DNA of 20,427 bases from JAMCTM01 sp023473545 (GCA_023473545.1 JAMCXO010000023.1:1-20427); one strand, 5' to 3'; positions 6,724 to 14,381 are shown, numbered from the stretch's first letter. Numbers and translations are program-made. Notes: generated by a model from the letters alone, not told the origin.

Positions 6724-6751
6724 ATTTTATTACTTATCTTAGATTTGTCAA
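6724..6751 (-). promoter_or_regulatory. Candidate promoter of vapBC
   Basis: A consensus -35 TTGACA (6751-6746), a 16-base spacer and -10 TAAAAT (6729-6724) on the minus strand. Nine bases separate the -10 from the vapB ATG, which predicts a leaderless or nearly leaderless transcript. It lies between the TraG/HerA-like stop and vapB, so vapBC is its own unit. Confidence 0.65.
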
Positions 6752-6764
6752 GGGACGCGTATCT

Positions 6765-9143
6765 CTAAAGTCTTGCCCTCTGGGCAATCTCTGTCTCCAC
6801 CGCCTGCTGGTCTCTTCCGTATTTAAGTCTGGAGAGTTCTTTTATCAGCTCCGAAACTCTAACGTTGGCAAGCTGTTTCTCAGCCGAGATATCCCTTGTC
6901 AAATCCATGGAAAAAGGCAGGGTGGGCTCTCCGTTAATAATGGTTTTAATGTAGGTGTTAAACCGCTCAATGTTGATTAGATCCGCCTCGTTAAAGACAG
7001 GCTGAAACTCATGCTGAAGATAATTGGCATCGTTTACGCCAACCCGGAAAGAAACAATTGTCCCGACATTGCCGAAGATGGCGTTTTTAACCTCCTCCTC
7101 CATTTGTCCTATGAACTGATTGGCAACGATTAAATTAAGCCGATATTTTCTTGCCTCCGATAAAATCTGGGCAAAATCAGGGGTGGCAAAATTCTGAAAC
7201 TCATCCACATACAAAAAGAAGTCTTTTCTTGTTTCCATTGGAATATCCTGGCGGGACATTGCCGCAACTAATATTTTCGGCACCAGAATAAGACCTAAAA
7301 AGTTTGAATTTTCCTCCCCTATCTTCCCTTTCGAAAGGTTTATTAAAAGAATCTTTTTTTCATCCATCACCTTTCTAAAATTAAAAGCACTCTGGGATTG
7401 GCCGATGATATTCCTAACCATTTTATTGGTAACAAATCGTCCGAATTTGGAAACGATATAGTCCAAAACCTCTGATTTATGAAAATCACTTGTTTGGGCA
7501 ATCTGATCTGTCCAGTAGCGGCGGATGATCGGATCCTGCACCTTTGGCAGAAGCTCCTCAACAAAAGAGGCATCGGTCAAAGCCCTTACCACCTCGATAA
7601 AGGTACTGCCGGGATCATACATCACCGTCAGCATCGCGTTTCTGACCGCGTGTTCAAACCTGGGTCCGATAATGCCTGTTTTATTCGGGTCAAAAAGTTT
7701 GTACATCAGCCCTATCACCGAGGTAACAACATAGTGCTTCTGTTCCTCTGTCTGGGCCTCAAGCATGTTAAAACCCATCGGCCGGGCAGTATCCGAGGGA
7801 TCAAAAAGAATCACGTCTTCGGATCGCTGAGGAGGAATTAAAGGCAAAATGTCATCAATCAAATCTCCGTGCGGGTCAATCAGGGCCAGACCCTCGCCGT
7901 TTTTAATATCCTGCATTACCATTGACTTTAAGAATTCCGATTTGCCTGTGCCTGTTTTGCCGATAATATACATGTGACGGCGCCTATCGTCCAAACCCAT
8001 TCTTACAGGCTTGGAAAGACCTCTGTAGGTGCTTTTCCCCAAATAAAGACCTGTCTCCGGAACCTGGGCCGGGGCGGGCGCCCTTTTGGCGGAAACCCAG
8101 TAAATGTGAGGAGTGGCCACGCTTTTGTTGGGAAAATGAAAAACCGTTGCCAGCTCCTCGCTTGACAGAACAGAGGTTTGTCCCCGCATAGGCAAATATC
8201 TATAAATAAAATCATTAACAAACGCGCCTTTTAACAAGTGTTTATTTTTTGTGAATGAGTTAAGAGAGTTAAACTGACTTAAGGCGGTCGCGATATTGCC
8301 CAGATGCGCCTTGGCCGCCTCGGAGGTATGGGACGAAACAACCGCCCTTACGACCACATTAAATCCCGGTTTTGAAATCTTGTTCTCAATCGCCTCCAAT
8401 TCCTTAGGATCCGAGGTATATTTCGCGGTCTCGGGATTCGCCTCTCTCTCTTTAATCTTGGCAATATAGGTTCTTCCCAGTTTTTTCCATTTTCCATCGG
8501 CCGGAGAGGCTAAAATCTGTATTGCCGCCCCCTCGCCTTCTGTCATCTTAGCCAAAACCGAGGTCATAGAGGACAAGGGATCAACCGGCAGTTCCTTAAA
8601 CGGCTTAATCGGCAGATAATCGTCGGATTTTAATCTGAACGAGGCAAACTCAACCCTGCCTTTTTCCGAAAAGATATTATACTCACTGCCAATGATATAC
8701 TCTTTATTGGAAAAAGAAGAATCGCTTAAGATCTTTATCTCCGCGTCCGGATAGGCCCCGTTAATCTGCTTTTCAACCAGATCCTGAAGTTTTTTAGAAA
8801 CATGAATGTAAAATCGGATATCCCCGGGAATGCCCACTATCTCAAAGGAGATATGGGGCTGGGGTTTTAGAAAAGAAAGCCTGCCTCCTTTTCTGATAGA
8901 ATACAAAGAGGCAAACATCTGCTCCGCCGCGTCAATTTTAATCTCGTTATCCCTAGGCAGCGCGACCTGAAGCAAAACAGAATTCAGCGACTCCTCTTCT
9001 CTTTCTTTGTATTTATACCAAAGAAATAAAATATAGCCGATAAAATATAGAAGGCCGGCTAGGGCAATCGCCCCGGCCAGTCCAAGAATAAAGGCTGTTA
9101 AAAGCGGTATTAAACTATCCAAAGAGAATGTCTGAAATGCCAT
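6765..9143 (-). CDS. Membrane-anchored TraG/VirD4/HerA-like ATPase
   Basis: A 792-residue protein with an N-terminal hydrophobic region (about 11-43, one or two membrane helices), a long middle region (about 55-360), and a RecA-like motor domain. Walker A is GKTGTGKS (395-402), followed by ALIDPHGDL (about 420-428). Walker B is FFLYVDEFQ (642-650), followed by the typical NFATPDFAQILSEARKYRLN and ANQF segments. This is the layout of type IV secretion coupling proteins and HerA-like DNA pumps that drive DNA or protein through a membrane pore. It is the last gene of a tight unit: two bases separate it from the upstream 135-residue gene, which in turn lies five bases after tgt. No relaxase, VirB4 or pilus genes are seen here, so a role in conjugation, DNA uptake or chromosome handling cannot be decided. 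Confidence 0.88.
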   Translation of the reverse strand: MAFQTFSLDSLIPLLTAFILGLAGAIALAGLLYFIGYILFLWYKYKEREEESLNSVLLQVALPRDNEIKIDAAEQMFASLYSIRKGGRLSFLKPQPHISFEIVGIPGDIRFYIHVSKKLQDLVEKQINGAYPDAEIKILSDSSFSNKEYIIGSEYNIFSEKGRVEFASFRLKSDDYLPIKPFKELPVDPLSSMTSVLAKMTEGEGAAIQILASPADGKWKKLGRTYIAKIKEREANPETAKYTSDPKELEAIENKISKPGFNVVVRAVVSSHTSEAAKAHLGNIATALSQFNSLNSFTKNKHLLKGAFVNDFIYRYLPMRGQTSVLSSEELATVFHFPNKSVATPHIYWVSAKRAPAPAQVPETGLYLGKSTYRGLSKPVRMGLDDRRRHMYIIGKTGTGKSEFLKSMVMQDIKNGEGLALIDPHGDLIDDILPLIPPQRSEDVILFDPSDTARPMGFNMLEAQTEEQKHYVVTSVIGLMYKLFDPNKTGIIGPRFEHAVRNAMLTVMYDPGSTFIEVVRALTDASFVEELLPKVQDPIIRRYWTDQIAQTSDFHKSEVLDYIVSKFGRFVTNKMVRNIIGQSQSAFNFRKVMDEKKILLINLSKGKIGEENSNFLGLILVPKILVAAMSRQDIPMETRKDFFLYVDEFQNFATPDFAQILSEARKYRLNLIVANQFIGQMEEEVKNAIFGNVGTIVSFRVGVNDANYLQHEFQPVFNEADLINIERFNTYIKTIINGEPTLPFSMDLTRDISAEKQLANVRVSELIKELSRLKYGRDQQAVETEIAQRARL

Positions 9144-9145
9144 AA

Positions 9146-9553
9146 TTATTTTTTTCTATTTATTTTTATTTGTCTTAAAACAAGCTCTGCCAGCCAGACA
9201 ATAGATTCCGAAACCTTTTTGTGCATCCTTAAAATGCCTGTGGCTTTTTGACTGTCCATGGGCAGTTGAACCATGCCCGAGGGAACGGCTGATGCAGGCA
9301 CTCCTTCCCCCGCATGCCTAATGCCAATTTTGGCGTGCTCTTCGGAAAGTTTCGGATACTGCGAAACCCCTTCCGCCCCGGCCTCTTTTTCCTCATCGCT
9401 TATGCTTAGTTCCGGCTCCGAAGGCCTAATCAGCTCTCCCGCGTCAACCGGCACGCCTTCCTGTTCTTTGCCGGCGGTGCTTGATGAAACCGCGGATAGA
9501 GGCGCCTGGGGCTTGACGGCTTGGCCGTTTTGCTCGTTTTGATTGCTGTCCAT
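9146..9553 (-). CDS. Hypothetical protein, partner gene of the TraG/HerA-like ATPase
   Basis: A 135-residue protein I do not recognise. The first 90 or so residues are low-complexity, rich in Ser, Glu, Gln, Pro and Ala, and probably disordered (for example a Ser-Ser-Ser-Thr stretch near 23 and an acidic DEEKEAGAE near 53). The last 35 residues look helical and basic (MHKKVSESIVWLAELVLRQI then a Lys/Arg-rich end) and could bind a membrane surface, a nucleic acid or the ATPase. There is no signal peptide or clear membrane helix. An AGGAG lies just before the ATG. Spacings of five bases from tgt and two bases to the ATPase make co-translation likely, so a cytoplasmic accessory role for the ATPase is the simplest guess, by position only. 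Confidence 0.75.
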   Translation of the reverse strand: MDSNQNEQNGQAVKPQAPLSAVSSSTAGKEQEGVPVDAGELIRPSEPELSISDEEKEAGAEGVSQYPKLSEEHAKIGIRHAGEGVPASAVPSGMVQLPMDSQKATGILRMHKKVSESIVWLAELVLRQIKINRKK

Positions 9554-9558
9554 ATCTC

Positions 9559-10749
9559 CTAATATAGCATAGATAAATCCCTTGCGCCAAACCGCCTTTT
9601 TACCCCATCGAGCCTCCCCCTGATAATTGATTCTCTGATCTCCCGCACCAAATGGTTTAAAAAATAAACGTTATGATAACTTGCCAGACGGTAAGCCAAA
9701 AGTTCGCGGGAGCGGAACAGATGATGAACATAGCCCCTGGTAAAATTCAGGCAGGCATAGCAGGCGCAGTTTCCGTCAATCCGATTCTTGTCTTTGGCAA
9801 ATCTTTTTTTGGTAATATCAATCCTGAATCTGTTGCCCGGATTTCCTTCCGGCGGGTGCACAAACACAAAACCCATTCTGCCCATTCTTGTCGGCATAAC
9901 ACAATCAAACGTGTCAATGCCTAAACTGACAATATTAAATATATCATCCACCTCTCCGACGCCCAAAAGATGACGGGGCTTGTCTTCCGGCAGAAATTGA
10001 GTAGTCCAATCAACCGCGTTTATCATATCCTGCTTGCCCTCGCCAACCGCCACTCCGCCAATGGCAATCCCGTCAAAGTTTAGCCGCGAAATAAATTTAG
10101 CCGACTCTTCACGCAAATCCCTATAAACCCCGCCCTGCACAATGCCGTAAAGCGCCTGCTGGTTTTTTTTCTTTTTTTGAAAAAACCCTAAACTGCGAAG
10201 CGCCCACTCATGTGTTCTCTCAACCGATTTTTTCGTTTGGTCATAGGTTGAGGGATAGGCCGGACAGTGATCCAAAGGCAGTATAATATCCGCTCCTAAT
10301 TTTTGCTGAATTTCAATCGAGGCCTCGGGCGTAAAAACCCGGAGAGAACCGTCAATGTGGGAACGAAATTCTACTTTTTCGTCGCTTATTTTAACCAGCC
10401 GAACCTCTTTTCCGTCAACAGCCAAAAACTTTTTTCCCAAAGAAAAAACCTGGAAGCCTCCGCTGTCGGTAATGGTCGGGCCCATCCAGCCCATAAATTT
10501 TCCCAAACCGCCGAAACCCTTGATTATTGCCTCTCCCGGCCGAAGGTGCAGATGATAGGTATTGCCTAAAACAATCTGAACGCCTATCTCGCGCAGATCT
10601 TCGGGTGCCAGGCTTTTGACAGAGGCCTGGGTCGCGCAAGGAATAAATGACGGAGTATCAATAATTCCATGTGAAGTAACCAATCTCCCCACCCTGGCTC
10701 TGGACTTTTTGTCTTTTTGTAAAATAGTAAATGAAAATGTCTTGTTCAC
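9559..10749 (-). CDS. tgt: Queuine/preQ1 tRNA-guanine transglycosylase
   Basis: A 396-residue enzyme that swaps guanine 34 of GUN-anticodon tRNAs (Asp, Asn, His, Tyr) for a queuosine precursor. The signature TDSGGFQ is at 94-100, GGVAVGE at 231-237, the nucleophile segment GIDTFDCVMPTR at 278-289 (Asp279/Asp282), and the zinc ligands are Cys328, Cys330, Cys333 and His359 (NCACYAC with ASYHN). Length is near the family norm of 370-400. The start is GTG, six bases after a TGGTATAAT extended -10, so the message is probably leaderless. It heads the unit tgt, 135-residue gene, TraG/HerA-like ATPase. No queuosine biosynthesis gene is in the window, so the base may be salvaged. Confidence 0.96.
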   Translation of the reverse strand: MNKTFSFTILQKDKKSRARVGRLVTSHGIIDTPSFIPCATQASVKSLAPEDLREIGVQIVLGNTYHLHLRPGEAIIKGFGGLGKFMGWMGPTITDSGGFQVFSLGKKFLAVDGKEVRLVKISDEKVEFRSHIDGSLRVFTPEASIEIQQKLGADIILPLDHCPAYPSTYDQTKKSVERTHEWALRSLGFFQKKKKNQQALYGIVQGGVYRDLREESAKFISRLNFDGIAIGGVAVGEGKQDMINAVDWTTQFLPEDKPRHLLGVGEVDDIFNIVSLGIDTFDCVMPTRMGRMGFVFVHPPEGNPGNRFRIDITKKRFAKDKNRIDGNCACYACLNFTRGYVHHLFRSRELLAYRLASYHNVYFLNHLVREIRESIIRGRLDGVKRRFGARDLSMLY

Positions 10750-10755
10750 GCCTCT

Positions 10756-10764
10756 ATTATACCA
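10756..10764 (-). promoter_or_regulatory. Extended -10 promoter of the tgt operon
   Basis: On the minus strand TGGTATAAT gives a perfect -10 with the TGn extension. No good -35 is seen; its place is taken by a tandem 12-base repeat (GAGGCTAATGGT). Only six bases separate the -10 from the GTG start of tgt. Confidence 0.6.
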
Positions 10765-10920
10765 TTAGCCTCACCATTAGCCTCGGCTAACCATCACCAT
10801 CAACTACCCCATGGTCAGTAAAAACGCTCTCGATGGTGATGGTGATTAGCTTGATTTGACGCCCAAATCACCATCGCCATACCATGATGGTACCATCAAT
10901 GGTGAAGCTGATGGTGCCTT
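10762..10920. repeat. CCATCA/TGGTGA repeat and inverted-repeat block
   Basis: Between the restored murD stop and the tgt promoter lie two tandem copies of ACCATTAGCCTC, then CCATCACCATC and its complement GATGGTGATGG facing each other with GCTAA/TTAGC at the outer ends (about 10786-10851). A second cluster of CACCATC and GATGGTG follows (about 10868-10917). The block could fold into long hairpins on either strand. No open reading frame of its own is evident; the frameshifted murD frame reads through part of it. Confidence 0.6.
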
Positions 10921-10930
10921 GTAAAAATGT

Positions 10931-12480
10931 TTACCCCTGTAATTTCCCAACTTCCCTCTTAAACTGTTCTCCTCTGTCTTTATAATTCTTAAACATGTCA
11001 AAAGAGGCGCAGGAAGGAGAAAGCAAAACCACATCCCCGGTCTTGCGATTTTTGAGGCAGCCAAAACGATCTGACGCATATTTTTAGCCCCTTCGACAAT
11101 AAGGATTTTTGACTTTTGATTTTTGACTTTTGATTTTATATTCGGCCATTCCTCTCCAATCCCGATAATCGCCTTAATGTTTTTTGAATTGGCAATAACC
11201 TGTCCCAACTCCCTAAAGTCGGAGTTCTTGCTGGAGCCGCCTAAGATTAAAACCTCGGGATTTTTAAACGCCTGTATTGCCGCAATGGCTGTTTCAGGCG
11301 TGGTTGAGAACGAATCGTCGTAATACCTAACCCCTTTAACCTCCCCAATTAACTCCAGCCGATGCTCCAGGCCCTTAAAAGTTTTAAGAACCTTAACCAT
11401 ATTTGCCTTTGATACACCGGCGATACCTGCCGCCATCACTGCCGCGCAGATGTTTTCCAAATTGTGTTTTCCGGGCAGCAAAATATCTTTTACATCAATA
11501 ACTTTACTTTCACGCAGCGCGCGGGAAGCCTTGGCATGAGATAAATTCTTCGCTAGAGTCGCCGAAGGCGACCGTATCCCGAGGTCGCCGCCAGAGGCGA
11601 CCGCAGGGACGCTTGCGTTTGAAGAATTTTCGAACTGACAAGGCGACCTCAGCGCGCTTCTTAACATTATTTTTCCATTTCTCACAAAACACCCCTGCCC
11701 AACCACTCCGCGCTCGGTGCTAACCTGATATACCTGTCCATTGGTAAAAATGTCCGACTCATGACTTGCCGGATAATCACGGTTGATAACCGCAAAATCA
11801 TTTTCGCTTTGAAATCTTACGATATTTCGTTTTGCTTCAACGTATTCATTTGTATCTTTGTGATAGTCCAAATGTTCTGATGTGATCATAAGCATGACAG
11901 CGATATGAGGCTTACCCCACCTCACGAGGCGGAATGCTAAATCTAAAAGCTGAAAACTGGACAGCTCCAACACAACAATTGATTGAGGTGTTAATTTATC
12001 CAAAAACTCAAACGTAGGCTTGCCGATATTTCCTCCCAAATACGCATCTTTTTTATCTTTTTTGAGCATTTCGTAAATTAAGGAGGCAGTTGTTCCCTTT
12101 CCCTTTGTTCCTGTTACACCGATGATCGGACACGGACAAAGATCAAAAAAAAGTTTGGTCTGCGAGGTAATAACAGTATTTTTGATTTTTGATTTTTGTC
12201 CCCTGGCCGGCGGATTGAGTTTATTAATGTGAATCCCGGGACTGCGAACAACAATGTCAAACTTATCCAACATCCCAAAAGTATTTTTGCCGCAGATGAT
12301 GGGAATCCCCGACTTTTTAAGGCTTTTGACAAACATCGGATTAAGCTCTTCTTCCTTTTTTTCGTCCAAAACCGTTACCCTTGCTCCCTTTTCGGCTAAA
12401 AACAAGGCGCTTGAGGCCCCCTCCACCCCCAGCCCCAAAACGGCAATCTTCTTACCCTTAAATCCTAAATCGTAAATCAT
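10931..12480 (-). CDS. murD: UDP-N-acetylmuramoyl-L-alanine:D-glutamate ligase, frameshifted near the 3' end
   Basis: Adds D-glutamate to UDP-MurNAc-L-Ala in cytoplasmic peptidoglycan synthesis. Visible are the N-terminal nucleotide fold (KIAVLGLGVEGASSA), the ATP loop GVTGTKGKGTT, HLDYHKD, LPGKHNLENICAA and YYDDSFSTTPE. Near 11035-11053 the frame slips. The annotated frame turns into nonsense (PGMWFCFLLPAP), while the next frame continues the true C-terminus (DVVLLSPSCASFDMFKNYKD) and ends at TAA 10931. One base appears lost, at a run of four G or five A residues. The gene is also longer than usual because of an in-frame palindromic insert (11516-11658) and two Lys-rich heptad-repeat insertions. 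ATG 12480 is preferred to TTG 12486. It may be an assembly error, programmed slippage or a broken gene; being essential in walled cells, error or slippage seems likelier. Confidence 0.9.
11106..11133. repeat. Tandem TTTTTGACTTTTGA repeat inside murD
   Basis: Two perfect 14-base copies in tandem, each made of two 7-base units of the type TTTTTGA/CTTTTGA. On the coding strand they specify the Lys-rich stretch KVKNQKSK, which has no counterpart in ordinary MurD between the WPNI and LIVEG segments. Confidence 0.7.
11516..11658. repeat. Nested palindromic element inserted in frame in murD
   Basis: About 143 bases with nested inverted repeats. The outer arms are AGCGCGC/GCGCGCT with CCTTG/CAAGG. 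The next layer is AAATTCTTC (11543-11551) with GAAGAATTT (11621-11629), a perfect 9-bp pair. Inside are GTCGCC-GAA-GGCGAC (11558-11572) and GGTCGCC with GGCGACC (11583-11602). The GGCGACC word occurs again at 11642. The reading frame of murD passes through it and encodes roughly 48 residues rich in Ser, Ala and Arg with no MurD counterpart, ahead of the LPGKHN motif. It resembles in style the palindromic elements known in Rickettsia genes. Confidence 0.75.
12179..12198. repeat. TTTTTGA heptad repeat inside murD
   Basis: Nearly three units of TTTTTGA. On the coding strand they give GQKSKIKN in an N-terminal-domain loop of MurD. It is the same heptad type as at 11106-11133. Confidence 0.6.
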
Positions 12481-12538
12481 AGACAATTCATAGGTAATTT
12501 ATACATAAATTCATAAATCATCAGATCGCTCCAGCCTT

Positions 12539-12555
12539 CCCACCTTCCAGGTGGG
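12539..12555. other. Short perfect hairpin between the pyruvate-kinase-like gene and murD
   Basis: CCCACCT, loop TCC, AGGTGGG: a 7-bp stem just after the pyruvate-kinase-like stop. Neither strand has a T-run after it, so it is a processing or stability hairpin rather than a clear terminator. Confidence 0.45.
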
Positions 12556-12558
12556 AAC

Positions 12559-13254
12559 TCAAAGTTTGTTCCACCTTTCCGCCTCGGCAATAATCTTTCT
12601 CATCATTTTTACTGTTTCAGCCGGATATCTGCCGATAGCTGTTTCCTCGGAAAGCATTACGGCCGATGAGTGGTCAAAGACAGCATTGGCAACATCCGAC
12701 ACCTCCGCTCTGGTCGGCTGCGGACTGCCTACCATTGACAAAAGCATCTCGGTGGCGGTTATCAGAAACTTTCCTTTTTCAAGTGTTTTGCGGGTAAAGT
12801 CTTTTTGGAGCGGGGGCACTTTTTCCAAAGATACCGCCCTGCCTAAATCGCCTCTTGCCACCATAATGCCGTCCGTTTCCTCCAAAATGGCATCAAAATT
12901 ATCAACCCCTTTTTCCGACTCAATCTTAGAAATCACAAAAGCACCTTTTATTCGTTTCCTTACTTTCCGAATTTGCCCCGGATTTTCGGCAAAAGAAAGG
13001 GCGATTATTTTGAGATTATATTTAAGGCTTAGGTCAAGCTTAGCAAAATCTTTAACATCCAAGATTGCCTTAACCTCTTTTTGGCCATTGGCGTTTTTTA
13101 AATTGTTAAGAATTAGATCGTACTGCCTGGTATCTCCATAGGCAGTGTTGATCCTGATGTAGTCTGTCCCCTCATGAATAAGCTGACGGAAAACGGAAAA
13201 GTCTAAAGAGGCCGGCCCGATTGTGGCAATTATTTTTGTCTTGATCTTCTCCAT
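12559..13254 (-). CDS. Minimal pyruvate-kinase-like barrel protein lacking the B and C domains
   Basis: A 231-residue protein that aligns by eye to the catalytic A domain of pyruvate kinase, which makes ATP from PEP and ADP; the full enzyme is about 470 residues. Present are TKIIATIGPAS (6-16), the RIN of the substrate loop (34-36, family RLNFSHG), SKIE with Lys110 and Glu112, MVARGDLG (131-138, metal ligand Asp136), ATEMLLSM (167-174, usually ATQMLxSM), PTRAEVSDVANAV (180-192) and MLSEETAIGRYP (200-211). The B domain is cleanly missing: LDVKDF (65-70, family LDTKGPEIR) runs directly into the barrel strand ALSF. The C-terminal allosteric domain is absent too. It may be a reduced enzyme, a pseudoenzyme or another PEP-binding enzyme. 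It lies 14 bases after the alcohol dehydrogenase gene, in the same unit. Confidence 0.85.
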   Translation of the reverse strand: MEKIKTKIIATIGPASLDFSVFRQLIHEGTDYIRINTAYGDTRQYDLILNNLKNANGQKEVKAILDVKDFAKLDLSLKYNLKIIALSFAENPGQIRKVRKRIKGAFVISKIESEKGVDNFDAILEETDGIMVARGDLGRAVSLEKVPPLQKDFTRKTLEKGKFLITATEMLLSMVGSPQPTRAEVSDVANAVFDHSSAVMLSEETAIGRYPAETVKMMRKIIAEAERWNKL

Positions 13255-13268
13255 AATATCTTTGCCCC

Positions 13269-14285
13269 CTACCCGATCTCAATAACTGTTTTTATCCTGT
13301 TTCCTTTGCCGTTAAACGCGTCTTCAAACGCTTTCGGAGTATCGGCAAACGGATAGCGGTTGGTGATAAGGCCGCCGACATCAAGACTTTTCGATTTAAG
13401 AAGGTTTAAAGTCTGATCAAAAGAGAAAACGCAGGTCCAGGAACCCTGCACCGTCAATTCTTTTCTGACAATCTGCATCATATTCACCCGCGCGTTATGC
13501 TCAAATACGCCAAGCACCAGCACCTTTCCGGCAGGCCGGGCAAGTTCAAGAGCCATCTCCAGCGACTGCTCGCTTCCCACCGCCTCAAATACCGCATCCG
13601 CCCCGTCTGTTTTCAGCGCCTCTTTAAAGGCATCAATAAAATCAGGTTCTGTAATATTAAAACCCTGGCGGATATATTGATGGTCTCGGGCAAACTTCAG
13701 CCGATTATCATGCCTGTCAAAACCAAAAACTGCCGCCCCCGCCCCTTTGGCTATTTGATCAACGGCTAAGCCAATGGGCCCTTGTCCAATAACCGCCACG
13801 CTGTCGCCGACCCGAACATCCGCTTTTCTTACCGCGTAGACGGCGATTGAAAGCGGCTCAGCCAGCACGCCTTCGTCATAACTTAGTTCCTGGGGTAAAG
13901 GATAAACCAGCTCTTGCGGCAAAACCAAATACTCAGCCAGCGCTCCTTGTCTATGCAGTCCGATTACTGTCGGGTTTTTACAGAGATTTCTTTTCCCTTC
14001 CAGACAGTATAAACACTTGCCGCATCCTATCACATGCTCCGCGACCGCCCGATCACCAACCTTTACCCTGGTTACATCTTTGCCTGCCTTCGCAACATCG
14101 CCGACAAATTCATGTCCCAATACCAAGGGTGTTTCAACCGGCATCCCGCCGCTATAGATATGCAAATCCGTACCGCAGATGCCCGCTTTTTTAATCTTAA
14201 GAAGCACTTCCCCCTCGCCTACGGACGGCTCGGGCAATTCAACCAGCCGTAAATCAAATTTGCCAAAAAACTGAAACGCCTTCAT
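13269..14285 (-). CDS. Zinc-dependent medium-chain alcohol/polyol dehydrogenase
   Basis: A 338-residue MDR-family NAD(P)-dependent oxidoreductase similar to threonine and sorbitol dehydrogenases. Catalytic-zinc residues Cys37 (GICGTD) and His58-Glu59 (GHE) are present, as are the four structural-zinc cysteines 88, 91, 94 and 102 (CGKCLYC...NLC). The cofactor fold carries GQGPIG (167-172) and ends its second strand in Asp190 (FGFD), which favours NAD over NADP. The substrate cannot be read from sequence. ATG 14285 is taken as the start: the longer open frame would run through the tRNA-Met gene. That tRNA lies 24 bases upstream on the same strand and probably shares the transcript. The pyruvate-kinase-like gene follows after 14 bases. 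Confidence 0.93.
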   Translation of the reverse strand: MKAFQFFGKFDLRLVELPEPSVGEGEVLLKIKKAGICGTDLHIYSGGMPVETPLVLGHEFVGDVAKAGKDVTRVKVGDRAVAEHVIGCGKCLYCLEGKRNLCKNPTVIGLHRQGALAEYLVLPQELVYPLPQELSYDEGVLAEPLSIAVYAVRKADVRVGDSVAVIGQGPIGLAVDQIAKGAGAAVFGFDRHDNRLKFARDHQYIRQGFNITEPDFIDAFKEALKTDGADAVFEAVGSEQSLEMALELARPAGKVLVLGVFEHNARVNMMQIVRKELTVQGSWTCVFSFDQTLNLLKSKSLDVGGLITNRYPFADTPKAFEDAFNGKGNRIKTVIEIG

Positions 14286-14309
14286 GATATGAGTATACAC
14301 CTGAGTCTG

Positions 14310-14381
14310 TACCAGGGGTGGGGATCGAACCCACAACCGCAGCGTTATGAATGCTGTGCTCCGCCATTGAGCTACCCTGGC
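14310..14381 (-). tRNA. tRNA-Met (CAT), elongator type
   Basis: A 72-base cloverleaf: acceptor GCCAGGG with CCCTGGT (G1-T72 wobble), D-arm GCTC/GAGC, anticodon arm CAGCA-TTCATAA-CGCTG, variable CGGTT, and T-arm GTGGG-TTCGATC-CCCAC. The anticodon is CAT. The last anticodon-stem pair is A31-C39, a mismatch. Paired position 1-72 and canonical D and T loops fit an elongator. A lysidine-type tRNA-Ile2 cannot be excluded, but a tRNA-Ile(TAT) at 5946-6017 makes that less needed. CCA is not encoded; A73 is followed by CA. Confidence 0.9.

Noticed and set aside
10846..10930. Genuine C-terminal extension of MurD
   Set aside because: The translated tail does not resemble MurD, while the neighbouring frame carries the true conserved end; the tail is a product of the frameshift and repeat block.
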